A stretch of 64,000 bases of DNA from CAITSH01 sp945892985. Lineage in GTDB: Bacteria; Pseudomonadota; Gammaproteobacteria; Burkholderiales; SG8-39. The notes under the pieces are model-generated. The model did no database searches. It saw only the letters and a list, made by a program, of their open reading frames with translations, and was not told the origin of the DNA. Location: positions 62,001 to 126,000 of the forward strand of contig CAMDDU010000006.1 in the NCBI GenBank assembly GCA_945892985.1, written 5' to 3'. Positions 49,965-59,400 of the stretch are shown here, piece after piece; position 1 is the stretch's first letter, and every line of letters starts with the position of its first letter. The position numbers and the translations under genes were made by a program.

Positions 49965-50846
49965 CTAGACTTTTTGCATCTGGGCCCGACCGAACAGACC
50001 GGAGGGGCGGAAGAACAACAGGCCCAGCAGCACGATAAACGCCACGGCATCCTTGTACTTGGATGAAATGAAGGCCGCCGAAAAGGACTCGAGCAGGCCG
50101 AGCAGAAGGCCGCCGACCAAGGCGCCGGGCAGATTGCCCAGGCCGCCCAGCATGGCTGCGGAAAAACCCTTGAAACCGAGCACGGTGCCGGCATTGAAGG
50201 AGGTCAGCGTGATCGGCGTGATGATGATGCCGGCCAGCGCACCGGTGCCGGCGGCAATGACAAAAGACCACATCACCGTGCGCGGCACATTGATACCTAC
50301 CAGCGCCGCCGCCTCGCGGTCGGCGGCCGCAGCCTTCATTGCGCGGCCGAGCAGCGTGCGTTCGAAAAACAAGTGCATGCCGGCCATGGTGGCGAGCAGC
50401 AGGCCGACTATCCACAAGGCTTGCGGTTGCAGGCTCGCGCCGCCTATTTGTATCGACTCGACGCCGGAAAAACTCGGCAGGCTCATCGGGTTCTTGCCCA
50501 GCACCAGCATCACCAGCGCCTTGGTGGCGATGGCAAAGCCTATGGTCACCAGCGTGATCGACATCGGCGAGGGCTGAGACAGCGGATAGACGGCCAGGCG
50601 TTCGGACACGAGGCCCAGCACGGCAACGCAGACCACCGCCAGGGGCACCAGCGCGAGCAGTGGCCAGGCGAACTGCTGGTGTATCCACGCCGCCATCATG
50701 CCCCCTGCCATGACCCACTCGCCCTGGGCGAAGTTGATCGCGTCGGTGGACTTGAACACGACGTTGAAGCCCAGTGCCACCAGGGCGTAAATGGCGCCGG
50801 TGGCAATGCCTCCGAAGGCCAGTTGCAGTAGCAGTCCTGAATCCAA
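49965..50846 (-). CDS. livH: Liv-type ABC transporter permease LivH (locus B)
   Basis: First transmembrane subunit, 293 residues, opening LLLQLAFGGIATGAIYALVALGFNVVFKSTDAINFAQGEWVMAGG. The EAA-type loop reads KAAAADREAAALVGINVPRTVMWSFVIAAGTGALAG. The start is TTG at 50846, only four bases after the stop of the diiron gene at 50851, with GAGAG close upstream. This tight junction ties the transporter to the diiron proteins. Confidence 0.92.
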   Translation of the reverse strand: MDSGLLLQLAFGGIATGAIYALVALGFNVVFKSTDAINFAQGEWVMAGGMMAAWIHQQFAWPLLALVPLAVVCVAVLGLVSERLAVYPLSQPSPMSITLVTIGFAIATKALVMLVLGKNPMSLPSFSGVESIQIGGASLQPQALWIVGLLLATMAGMHLFFERTLLGRAMKAAAADREAAALVGINVPRTVMWSFVIAAGTGALAGIIITPITLTSFNAGTVLGFKGFSAAMLGGLGNLPGALVGGLLLGLLESFSAAFISSKYKDAVAFIVLLGLLFFRPSGLFGRAQMQKV

Positions 50847-50850
50847 GCTC

Positions 50851-51849
50851 TCAGCCCGAAACGGCTACGCGGTCACCCGCAGCTGCGCGGTCGCGGATGT
50901 CGGCCATGGCCACACCCAGGCGCGCCAGATGATCGCGCGCCTCGCCCAGGAATTGCGCCACCACCGCGGACTCTTCGGCGACGCTCATCGCGCCCAGCCC
51001 GGCCTGGCGCGTGATCGCATCGGCGGCAACGATGTCATCGGCGATGCCACCAGGGGCGAGCCAGGCGCAGATCGCGCCCGAGAGCAGCAGGCCTTCGAGC
51101 GCCTGGTCGATCTCGGCGCTGATTTCGGCGCGTGCCGCGTCATCCCAGCCCGCGGCGCGCTCGGCGAGGTAGACCCAGCCGAAGGCGACGTGGCGCTCCT
51201 TGTCCTGAACCATGCGCTTCAACATGGACAGCGCCACAGGATCGGTAGCGTGGCGCAGGTAGCCGCGGTTGAGTTCCAGGTCTATGCCGTCGAGGATGGC
51301 CGAGTGCACGGCGATATAGGCGTCGACGGAAATACCCGGCTCGAAAGCCTCGCGGTGAAAATCCTGATTGAACAAGCCGGCGTAGTGGTCACTGGCCGGC
51401 CGGTCGCTGTATTTGCCGACGAGGTCGGCAAAACGCCAGCAGCACTCGGTATGCCAGGCTTCTTCGCTGCCGCGCACGGTGAGAAACATTTTCGGGTCGC
51501 TCTCGCCGCCGTGTTCAAGGCAAAAGCGGATCAGGATGGCCGGCGTCTCGGGAAGGCCGCCGTACTCGGTCCAGGCGCGGCGGCTCCAGGACAGGGCCGC
51601 GGCGCGCAATTGCTCGGCGCCGTAGGCGGACGCGTCGAACTTCGCCCAGGGAATGTGCTTTTCCGGATCCCAGTGCGCGGTCTTGGCCTGATGGTAGAGG
51701 CCGCGTATGGTCTGCATGTGCGGCTCGAGGTGCAGCGGGAAGCGACGTTCAACGAGCGGATCGGCGCGGCGGCGGCGCGCACGGCGGACCTTGGGGTCTT
51801 GCAGGGACTGGGTGTTGGACGCGGCGGCGGTTACGGTGGCGGCACTCAT
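50851..51849 (-). CDS. Diiron-like protein with a degenerate metal site (locus B, paralogue 1)
   Basis: A 332-residue member of the same ferritin-like family as the two genes upstream, with an extra Arg-rich N-terminal stretch (about residues 20-36). Helix 1 Glu95 (WTEYGG) and Glu130/His133 (SEEAWHTEC) are kept. Helix 4, however, reads QDKERH: Lys217 stands where the paralogues have the ligand Glu of DEVRH, and helix 3 has Asp187-Gly188 in place of Glu-Glu. A complete carboxylate-bridged diiron site is unlikely, so this may be a structural or regulatory partner. ATG overlaps the previous stop (TGATG). Confidence 0.78.
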   Translation of the reverse strand: MSAATVTAAASNTQSLQDPKVRRARRRRADPLVERRFPLHLEPHMQTIRGLYHQAKTAHWDPEKHIPWAKFDASAYGAEQLRAAALSWSRRAWTEYGGLPETPAILIRFCLEHGGESDPKMFLTVRGSEEAWHTECCWRFADLVGKYSDRPASDHYAGLFNQDFHREAFEPGISVDAYIAVHSAILDGIDLELNRGYLRHATDPVALSMLKRMVQDKERHVAFGWVYLAERAAGWDDAARAEISAEIDQALEGLLLSGAICAWLAPGGIADDIVAADAITRQAGLGAMSVAEESAVVAQFLGEARDHLARLGVAMADIRDRAAAGDRVAVSG

Positions 51850-52775
51850 CAAAAAGCGCCTTCTATTTTCGGGTGCGTGAATTGTTTCAGCGTAAAGCCC
51901 CAGGCCTGCATCTGCTTGCGGATGCGCTTGATACTTTTTATGAACACCGGCTTTTCGTCCGACTCAACGGTGGCGCCAAGACCGGCCTCATAGGTGATGC
52001 GGTCGGCTTCGGTTTCGGCGCGCGTCGCCGGCGTGTCCGGCCCCAGCCAGGCGCTGTGATAGCCGTTGAGCTCGACTTTTTCTATCATGTTGACCACGGC
52101 CTGCTCGACGCCGGCGAGTTGCCCGGGCGTGAGTTCCTTGACGCGCTCTTCCATATAAGCCCAGCCAAAGGCGCAATGGCGCACCTCGTCGCGCATGATC
52201 AGTTGCAGCGCGCGTTTGGCCGCCGGGTTGGTGGTGATCTTGATCAGGTGGCCAAACACGTCGAAGGCGATTTCCTCGGCGGCACAGACGAGGGAGGCGA
52301 TGGTCGCCTCAAGGGGCATATCGAGATCGAGGGCCATTTTGCGCACGCCGTGGGTGGCGACCGAACCCTGGAAGGCCGATTGCACCGGCGCGTCGATATA
52401 GCCGCCGAGCTTCTCGGCGACCAGGTAGCAGACCTCGGCGTGGCGTGATTCTTCCTGGGTGCGCAGCGTGAAAAAGAAACGCATATCGGGCGCATGGTGC
52501 TGCTGGCAAAAGCGGATTTGCAGCGCCGGCGATTCGGATATGGCGCCGTACTCGCCCCAGGCGCGGCGGCTCCAGTACAGGCGCGCGGCATAACGCTGTT
52601 CGTCGCTGTATTGCTCCGGGTGGAGCTCATCCCAGGGCACGGCCTTGACCGGATCCCACTGCTTGGCCGTGGCCTGGCGGTAGAGGTCGCGGATTTTCGG
52701 GATGCGAATGTTCAGGTCGAGCGGGAACCGCGACTCGGACTCGTCCAACAGGCTGTGCGACAGGACTGCACTCAT
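51849..52775 (-). CDS. Ferritin-like diiron carboxylate protein, putative oxygenase (locus B, paralogue 2)
   Basis: A 308-residue helical protein. Candidate iron ligands: Glu75 (WGEYG), Glu109/His112 (TQEESRHAEV), Glu167 or Glu168 (CAAEEIAF) and Glu197/His200 (MRDEVRHCAFGW). The paired ExxH motifs in a four-helix bundle match diiron oxygenases of the AurF/R2-like type; a specific family was not recognised. It has a strong AGGAGG site upstream. Very similar to paralogue 3, more distant from paralogue 1 and from the locus A protein. It likely performs the oxygenation step for the imported compound; substrate unknown. Confidence 0.8.
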   Translation of the reverse strand: MSAVLSHSLLDESESRFPLDLNIRIPKIRDLYRQATAKQWDPVKAVPWDELHPEQYSDEQRYAARLYWSRRAWGEYGAISESPALQIRFCQQHHAPDMRFFFTLRTQEESRHAEVCYLVAEKLGGYIDAPVQSAFQGSVATHGVRKMALDLDMPLEATIASLVCAAEEIAFDVFGHLIKITTNPAAKRALQLIMRDEVRHCAFGWAYMEERVKELTPGQLAGVEQAVVNMIEKVELNGYHSAWLGPDTPATRAETEADRITYEAGLGATVESDEKPVFIKSIKRIRKQMQAWGFTLKQFTHPKIEGAF

Positions 52776-52837
52776 TTCGCCCTCCTAATTTTTTTCGAAA
52801 TCATGACAGATCAAAAACCGCGACCAATACGCTCCCT

Positions 52838-52942
52838 CTCCCGCAGGCGGGTGAGGCGGGGGTTTCGCGGAGCATGCTCCGCGCCCGTCGAACGGTGTCC
52901 CGATGCAACGGGACACTCGCCCTGCTAGGGAGGGGACCTACT
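52838..52942. repeat. Hairpin-rich palindromic element between diiron paralogues
   Basis: Contains an 18-base perfect palindrome CGCGGAGCATGCTCCGCG (52866-52883) and a GTGTCCCG/CGGGACAC hairpin (52895-52902 with 52909-52916). Outer arms (CCCTCTCCCGC... and ...CTAGGGAGGGG) are imperfectly complementary. It has the form of a mobile non-coding element in the 197-base gap. Confidence 0.65.
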
Positions 52943-52972
52943 AACCGGCTATTCAAAATATTGGACCAAGGT

Positions 52973-53896
52973 TCAGATGGTGCCGAGCTTGGGATGGTAG
53001 AACGGCTTGAGCGTGAAGCCCCAGGGCTCCATCAGCTTCCTGACGCGCTTGACTGTGGCGATGAACACCGGTTTCTGGATGGGCTCTATGGTCGCCCCGA
53101 GGCCCGCCTCGTAGGTGATGCGATCGGCCTCGATTTCGTCACGCGACGCAGGCGTGTCGGGCGCGAGCCAGGCTTCCTGGTAACCGTTGAGGTAAATTTT
53201 TTCGATCATGAACTCGGTCGCCTCCTGCACCCGCAGGATTTCAGCGCGGCTCATGTGTGGAATGCGGTGTTCCATGAAATACCAGCCGAAGGCGCAATGG
53301 CGCACTTCATCACGCGCGATCAGCTTGAAGATTTTCTTGGCGGCCGGATTGGTCGAGACACTGGCGACATGGTGGATCATGTCGAAGGCCAGCTCCTCGG
53401 CGGCGCAGACGAGGGACGCAATAGTCGCCTCCAGCGGCATATCAAGGTCGAGCGCCATTTTGCGCACGCCGTGCGTCGCCACCGCGCCCTCGAATGCCGA
53501 CTGCTTGGGCGCGGCGATGTAACCGCCGAGTTTTTCTGCAAAAAGGTAGGACACCTCGGCGTGGCGCGATTCCTCCTGGGTGCGCAGGGTGAAGAAAAAA
53601 CGCAGGTCGGGTGCCTCGCGCTGCTGGCAAAAACGGATTTGCAGCGCCGGCGACTCGGAAATCGCACCGTACTCGCTCCAGGTGCGCCGGCTCCAGTACA
53701 TGCGCGCCGCGAGTCGCTGCTCCTCGGCGTAATCCTCCGGACGCAGCGTATCCCATGGAATCGCATCCACCGGATCCCATTGCTTGGCCGAGGCCAGGCG
53801 ATAGAGCTCGCGGATTTTCGGAATCCGTACACCCAGATCAAGCGGAAAACGCGACTCGGACTGGTCGAGCAGGCTGCGAATGGCGACGGCACTCAA
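52973..53896 (-). CDS. Ferritin-like diiron carboxylate protein, putative oxygenase (locus B, paralogue 3)
   Basis: A 307-residue paralogue of the neighbouring gene with the same numbering of all candidate ligands: Glu75 (WSEYG), Glu109/His112 (TQEESRHAEV), Glu167/168 (CAAEELAF) and Glu197/His200 (ARDEVRHCAFGW). The start is TTG at 53896: the next residues SAVAIRSLLDQSESRFPLDL align with SAVLSHSLLDESESRFPLDL of paralogue 2, whose start is ATG. A palindromic repeat (53917-54005) lies just upstream and may have displaced the original ribosome site, so expression may be low. Confidence 0.8.
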   Translation of the reverse strand: MSAVAIRSLLDQSESRFPLDLGVRIPKIRELYRLASAKQWDPVDAIPWDTLRPEDYAEEQRLAARMYWSRRTWSEYGAISESPALQIRFCQQREAPDLRFFFTLRTQEESRHAEVSYLFAEKLGGYIAAPKQSAFEGAVATHGVRKMALDLDMPLEATIASLVCAAEELAFDMIHHVASVSTNPAAKKIFKLIARDEVRHCAFGWYFMEHRIPHMSRAEILRVQEATEFMIEKIYLNGYQEAWLAPDTPASRDEIEADRITYEAGLGATIEPIQKPVFIATVKRVRKLMEPWGFTLKPFYHPKLGTI

Positions 53897-53916
53897 GGCG
53901 TCAACGCCCCACCAAC

Positions 53917-54005
53917 GTCATTGCGAGGAGCGAAGCGAGGAAGCAATCTCGTAGCAAATGCAACATCGCGATTTTCACCGGATTGCTTCGCTGCGCTCGC
54001 AATGA
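53917..54005. repeat. Dispersed palindromic element (GTCATTGCGAG...CTCGCAATGA), copy 2
   Basis: About 89 bases, starting GTCATTGCGAGGAGCGAAGC and ending GCTGCGCTCGCAATGA, which pair. Same element as 25042-25136. It lies 20 bases upstream of the TTG start of diiron paralogue 3. Confidence 0.87.
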
Positions 54006-54039
54006 AAGCTATTTCACCAGTGACATACGGATTCATCGC

Positions 54040-55215
54040 TCAGTACGGCGCCAAGCGCCAGCCGTTGTTCTTCCAGTTGATCACCACCGCGTCGTCCTTG
54101 CCGAGGCCGGAATGGCTGGTCGGCGAGAAGCTGAAGTCGCCGCCGGCGCCCTTGAAGTTCTTCAGGCCCTCCAGCGCAGCGCGTATTTTTTCCTTGTCCT
54201 TGCCACCCTTTGCGAGCGCCTCGGCCGCCATGTAGATGGCATCGTAGGTCTGCGCGACAAACTGGTTGGGCTTGGTGTTGAAGCGCTTCTCGAAGCGGGC
54301 GGTTACATCGGCAATGCGCTGCTTGAGCGGGTCGCTGGCCGGCAGATCGGGGCCTACCGGGAATTTCTGCGACAGCAAGTCCATGCCCTCGGCCGCGCCT
54401 TCGGCCTGCTTCATGTAGCGGTCGTCGACGAAACCGTAGCCGTGCATGATGACGCGGTCGCCGAGGCCCAGCTGCTTGGCCTGCTTGATGAAGACCACCC
54501 CGGCCGGGGTGATGGTCCAGCAGATGATGGCCTTGGCGTCGCTCGCCTTGATCCGCGTAAGCTGGGCGGTCATGTCGGTGTCGGATGGATTGAAGGTCTC
54601 ATACAAGACCTTGAGACCGCGCTTGGGCGCGACTTTTTCCATCTGCTCCTTGGCACTCTGGCCAAAACCGGAGCTGTCGTAGAGCAGCGCAACCGAGGTG
54701 ATGCCGCGCTTGGCAAAGGAATCGGCGGCGCGCTCGAGCACCTTGTCGTCATCGAGCGTGCTCTTGAAGGTCCACTTGCGCTCGGCCACCGGATTGACGA
54801 TCTGCATGCTGCCTTCGGTGGACAGGAAGGGAATTTGCGCCTTTTCCACGATGGGCACCATTGCCAGTGCGAGGCCGCTGGCGTTGCCGCCACCGACGAT
54901 GATGTCGACCTTGTCCTGCTCGATCAGGCGCCGCGTCGAGGTGACGGCCTTGGAGGCCTGGGTCTCGGCATCGTAGAACACCCATTCGATTTTGCGCCCG
55001 TTGATGCCGCCCTTGGCGTTGATCTCCTCGATCGCTAGTTCCATTCCGCGCTTCATGTGGTCGCCGAGAAAGGCGCCGGGGCCGCTGACCGACAACACGG
55101 TGCCGATGCGGAAGGGCTCACTCTGGGCCAGCGCCGCGGGGGACGTCAGGATCAGTGCAGGCGCCGCGAGTCCGGCGGCGATCGATGCGAGTAGCAGCTT
55201 GCGGCGAAGATTCAT
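54040..55215 (-). CDS. Liv-type ABC transporter periplasmic binding protein (locus B)
   Basis: Type I binding protein of 391 residues; the signal peptide ends near PAALAQS. Motifs: FRIGTVLSVSGPGAFLGDHMKRGMELAIEEINAKGGINGRKIE, VDIIVGGGNASGLALAMVPIVEKAQIPFLST, VALLYDSSGFGQSAKEQM and FVAQTYDAIYMAAEAL. It belongs to the LivK/aromatic-acid-binding group rather than being a close match to the locus A receptor. It precedes the diiron genes in locus B and follows the IclR gene, so the receptor is separated from its permeases by the three oxygenase-like genes. Confidence 0.92.
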   Translation of the reverse strand: MNLRRKLLLASIAAGLAAPALILTSPAALAQSEPFRIGTVLSVSGPGAFLGDHMKRGMELAIEEINAKGGINGRKIEWVFYDAETQASKAVTSTRRLIEQDKVDIIVGGGNASGLALAMVPIVEKAQIPFLSTEGSMQIVNPVAERKWTFKSTLDDDKVLERAADSFAKRGITSVALLYDSSGFGQSAKEQMEKVAPKRGLKVLYETFNPSDTDMTAQLTRIKASDAKAIICWTITPAGVVFIKQAKQLGLGDRVIMHGYGFVDDRYMKQAEGAAEGMDLLSQKFPVGPDLPASDPLKQRIADVTARFEKRFNTKPNQFVAQTYDAIYMAAEALAKGGKDKEKIRAALEGLKNFKGAGGDFSFSPTSHSGLGKDDAVVINWKNNGWRLAPY

Positions 55216-55348
55216 TGGTCTCTCCCAGAGTTAAACGGTTAGTCAGTCAGGTGTTCGGGTGTTCAGGTGTTCAATTGTCAGTACCCTGCATGCCCGCAGT
55301 CGCGGGCCTTACAAAAATTCACGCGGCAGCGGCGCGCCGTCGCGTAAA

Positions 55349-56080
55349 TCATGATTTCTCCAACTCGCCCAGCATCGTGCGCAAGGCCTTCAGGTGTTTG
55401 TCGAACTTCGCCTCGATGCGCTGGATCGGCCCGGCCACGCCCATGGCGCAGATTTCACCGTGCACGCGCACCGGCACGGCTATGGCCATCACATCCTCGA
55501 CGTGCTCGCCGCTATTGACGAACCAGCCGCGCTCCAGCGAAACCGCGAGTTCCTTCAGCAGCGCAGTCTTTTTCGTGATGGTGCTGGATGTGACGCGATC
55601 AAGGCGCAGCCCTGCAACAAACTCGCGGCGCTCGACTTCGGGCATGGACGCAAGTATCGCCTTGCCGCTGGCGCTGCAATGAATGGGAAAAAACTCCCCG
55701 GCCTGCGCCGCGTAGCGGATCTTGTGCGCCGACTCGATGACGTCAATGTAGACCACGCTTTCACCGGCGCGGCGTGAAAACAGCACGGTCTCGCCCGACT
55801 GCCGGCCCAGCACCTCAAGCACCGGCCGCGCAATGTCGGCGAGCGGGTCGTGGGCGGCGATGCGGCGCACGTTGTCGAGCATTTTTCGTGTCGGGTAAAA
55901 GGCGCGGCGTGCGCCCACCGAATACAGGTAGCCGCGGTTCTCCAGTGTTTTCACCAGGCCAAAGCAACTCGATACCGGGGCACCGATGGCGCGCGCGAGG
56001 TCGGACAAGGACAGCGGCTTACACTCTCCCGTGAAGGCTTCGAAGAGGTCCAGCGTGCGTGCGGCGGTTTTCACATCCAT
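55349..56080 (-). CDS. IclR-family transcriptional regulator of locus B
   Basis: DNA-binding regulator of 243 residues. The N-terminal winged helix is TLDLFEAFTGECKPLSLSDLARAIGAPVSSCFGLVKTLENRGYL. The effector domain (about 75-243) has SGETVLFSRRAGESVVYIDVIESAHKIRYAAQAGEFFPIHCSASGKAILA and GWFVNSGEHVEDVMAIAVPV. It heads the minus-strand run that continues through the binding protein, diiron proteins and transporter, so it probably regulates this run and itself. No ribosome site precedes the ATG, and a promoter seems to place the transcription start at the start codon. Confidence 0.92.
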   Translation of the reverse strand: MDVKTAARTLDLFEAFTGECKPLSLSDLARAIGAPVSSCFGLVKTLENRGYLYSVGARRAFYPTRKMLDNVRRIAAHDPLADIARPVLEVLGRQSGETVLFSRRAGESVVYIDVIESAHKIRYAAQAGEFFPIHCSASGKAILASMPEVERREFVAGLRLDRVTSSTITKKTALLKELAVSLERGWFVNSGEHVEDVMAIAVPVRVHGEICAMGVAGPIQRIEAKFDKHLKALRTMLGELEKS

Positions 56081-56412
56081 GAAAGAACGTTACGCCAGCT
56101 GAAAAATTCTGTCAACCCATGCCGCCCCAAATTGCCTCCGCGAAAACACCGCATCAACGCGGGGAGCAAACTAAACACGGCAACCCGGCGAACAAGCGGC
56201 TGGAAATGCCCGTCGGACATGGCTTTGCGGGCGATACCCTGAGGATGTGCTGCACGATGACGACAGGCGGCGAAGCGAAAAGAGCGTAAGGATACCGTTT
56301 GCGCGTATGGCACAGAAAGAACTTAAAGTTGGCTGGTTATACGCGTAATGCAGGCGCGGCCGGCCACGCAGCCGGCACGGCCCTGGGCTGGATGCGCCCT
56401 TGCTGGATACAC
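56081..56412. other. Intergenic region between the locus B regulator and the RND pump
   Basis: About 332 bases with no credible gene. It holds the locus B promoter (56087-56115) near one end and a GCCGGC-N6-GCCGGC hairpin (56359-56376) without a T-tract near the end of the pump gene. Confidence 0.5.
56087..56115 (-). promoter_or_regulatory. Sigma70-type promoter of the locus B regulator, probably leaderless
   Basis: On the minus strand, TTGACA (56110-56115) is a perfect -35, followed by 17 bases and TAACGT (56087-56092) as -10. Transcription would begin about at 56080, the A of the start codon, and no Shine-Dalgarno sequence is present. AACGTT over the -10 is palindromic and could be an autoregulatory half-site. 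Confidence 0.5.
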
Positions 56413-59400
56413 TCAGGCCGCCTGCGGCCGCTTCACCCGGAACCAGGCCGCGTACAGCGCCGGCAGGAACAACAGCGTCAGCGCGGTGGCGACCACCAAC
56501 CCGCCCATGATGGCCACCGCCATCGGGCCGAAAAAGGCGCTGCGCGTGAGCGGGATCATGGCGAGCACCGCTGCGGCGGCGGTCAGCACGATGGGCCGGA
56601 AGCGGCGCACCGTCGAGTCGACGATGGCGATCCAGGGCGCACGCCCTGCGGCGATATCCTGTTCGATCTGATCGACCAGGATGAGCGAGTTGCGCATGAT
56701 CATGCCCGACAGCGCGATGGTGCCCAGCATGGCGACAAAACCAAAGGGCACGTTGAACAGCAGCAATGCCAGCGTGACGCCGATCAGCCCGAGCGGCGCG
56801 GTCATGGCCACCAGCAGCACGCGCTGGAAGCTCTGCAACTGGATCATCAGCACCGTGAACACCACCACCAGAAACAGCGGCACGCCTGCGGCCACCGACT
56901 TGCTGCCCTTGGCGCTGTCCTCCACCGCGCCGCCGGTTTCGAGCAGGTAGCCTGAGGGCAGTGCGCTGCGAATGGCTGCGAGTTTGGATTCGACCTGGGC
57001 GGTCACCGCCGGCGCCTGTATCTTGCCGTAGACATTGGCCCTTACGGTGACGGTGGGCACGCGGTTGCGCCGCCAGATGATGCCCTCCTCGAAACCGTAG
57101 CTTATGGTGGCGATTTGCGCCAGCGGCACCGGCTTGCCCGAGGGTGTGGGCACGGACAGATTGCCAAGCAGCGAAAGCCTGGCGCGCTCCTGCTCGGCGC
57201 CGCGAAGCAGCACCTCCACCAGCTTGTCGCGTTCGCGGAAAGTGGTCACGCTAAAACCCTTGAGCGAGGTGTTGATGAAGGTCGACAAATCCTGCGAAGA
57301 GATGCCCAGCACGCGCGCCTTGCCCTGGTCGATGTCGAGCTTGATCACCTTGGAGGGCTCGTCCCAGTCGTACTGCACGTTCTGCAGGTTCGCGTTGGCG
57401 CGCATCACCGCGGCCACCTGCGCGGCGTATTTTCGCACCGTGGGCACGTCCTCTCCGGACACGCGAAACTGCACCGGAAAGCCAACCGGCGGACCGTTCT
57501 CCAGGCGGTTGACGGCGGCACGCAGCGTCGGGAAATCATCTTCGAACAGGCCGATCAGCCTGACCCGCAGCGCCTCGCGCTCGGCCTGCCCCTTGGCAAG
57601 AATGACGAACTGGGCAAAGTTGGTGTTGGTCAGTTGCTGATCGAGCGGCAGGTAAAAGCGCGGACTGCCGGTGCCGACATAGCTGACGTAGTTGTCTATG
57701 CCCTGCTCCTTGGCGAGGATACGCTCGACTTTTTTCACCTCGGCTTCGGTGGCGGCGTAGGAGGAACCTTCGGGCAATCGCAGGTCGAGCAGCAATTCAA
57801 GGCGCGTTGAATCGGGAAAGAACTGCTGCTGCACAAAGCCAAAACCGAAGAGCGACAACACAAACAGCAGCAGCGTGGTGGCGATCACAGTCTTGCGCCA
57901 GCCGACACACCAGTCGACCAGGGCGCGAAAACGCCGGAAGAACCTGGTGTCGTAGAGCGCGCGCTCGGCTTCATCCGGGTCCGCGTGGCCGGCGGCCTTG
58001 AAATCGGGCAGCAGCTTGTAACCGAGGTAGGGAATGAACACCACCGCCGCGACCCATGACACGAGCAGCGCGATCACCGTAACCTGGAAAATGGAGCGCG
58101 TGTATTCGCCGGTGGAGGACGCCGCCGTCGCAATGGGCAGAAAACCGGCCGCCGTGACCAGCGTTCCGCTCAGCATTGGCATGGCGGTCGAGGTGTAGGC
58201 GAAACTCGCCGCGCGCACCCTGTCCCAGCCCTCCTCCATTTTTCGCGCCATCATTTCAACGGCGATGATGGCGTCATCAACCAGCAGGCCGAGCGCAAGG
58301 ATCAGCGCACCGAGTGAAATCTTGTGCAGACCGACGTCAAACAGGTTCATGAACAAAAAGGTGATGGCCAGCACCAGCGGAATGGACAGCGCCACGACGA
58401 TGCCGGTGCGCAGGCCCAGGGACAGCAGGCTGACGGCCAGCACGATGAGCACCGCCTCGGCAAGCGTGCCGAGGAACTCGCGGATGGAGCGCTTGACCGA
58501 ATCGGGCTGGTTGGAGACCTGGTGCAGTTCGACGCCCACGGGCAGTTGCGCCTGCAGGCGCGCGGTTTCGGCGTCGAGGCGGGAGCCCAGCTCCAGGATG
58601 TCGCCGCCAGCGGCCATGGACACACCGATACCAAAGGCCTCCTCGCCGCGAAAGCGCATTTTTGACACCGGCGGATCAACATAGCCGCGGCTGACGCGTG
58701 CGATATCGCCCAGCCTGATCAGGCGGCCGTTGGCGCGCAGCGAAATCTCGCGTATCGCATCAAGCGAAGCAAAATCCCCGGACAGGCGCAAGAACACGCG
58801 GTCGCTGGCGGTCTCGAATGAGCCGGCCGGCAGGAGGGCGTTTTCTTTTTGCAAGGTGGCAAAAATCACCTGCGGGTCCATGCCCAGGTTGGCGAGCTTG
58901 GCGTTGGAAATTTCGATGAATATCTTTTCTTCCTGCTCGCCGAAAAACTCCACCTTGGCCACGCCGGGCACGCGCAGCAATTCCGAGCGCACATGGTCGG
59001 CGTGTTTTTTCAGCTGCGCGTAATCGAAACCATCGCCGGTGAGCGCGTAGATGTTGCCAAAGGTGTCGCCAAACTCGTCGTTAAAGAACGGGCCCTGCAC
59101 GCCGGCGGGCAGCGTCTGTTTGATGTCGCCGATTTTCTTGCGTACCTGATACCAGATGTTCGGCACCTCGGATGGCGGCGTCGAATCTTTGGCCAGGAAA
59201 AAAACCAGCGACTCGCCCGGCTTGGAGTAGCTGCGCAGCACATCGACATAAGGTGCCTCCTGCAGCTTCTTCTCGATGCGTTCGGTGACCTGGTCGGCCA
59301 CCTCGCGCGCCGTCGCGCCTGGCCATAAAGTTCGCACCACCATGACCTTGAAGGTAAAGGGCGGGTCTTCAGACTGACCGAGGCGGTCGTAGGAGAACAC

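Noticed and set aside
58038..59359. Possible long frame in locus A transporter-like arrangement on other frames (for example the 433-codon frame at 38058-39359)
   Set aside because: These frames run inside verified transporter or pump genes and have only low-complexity composition.
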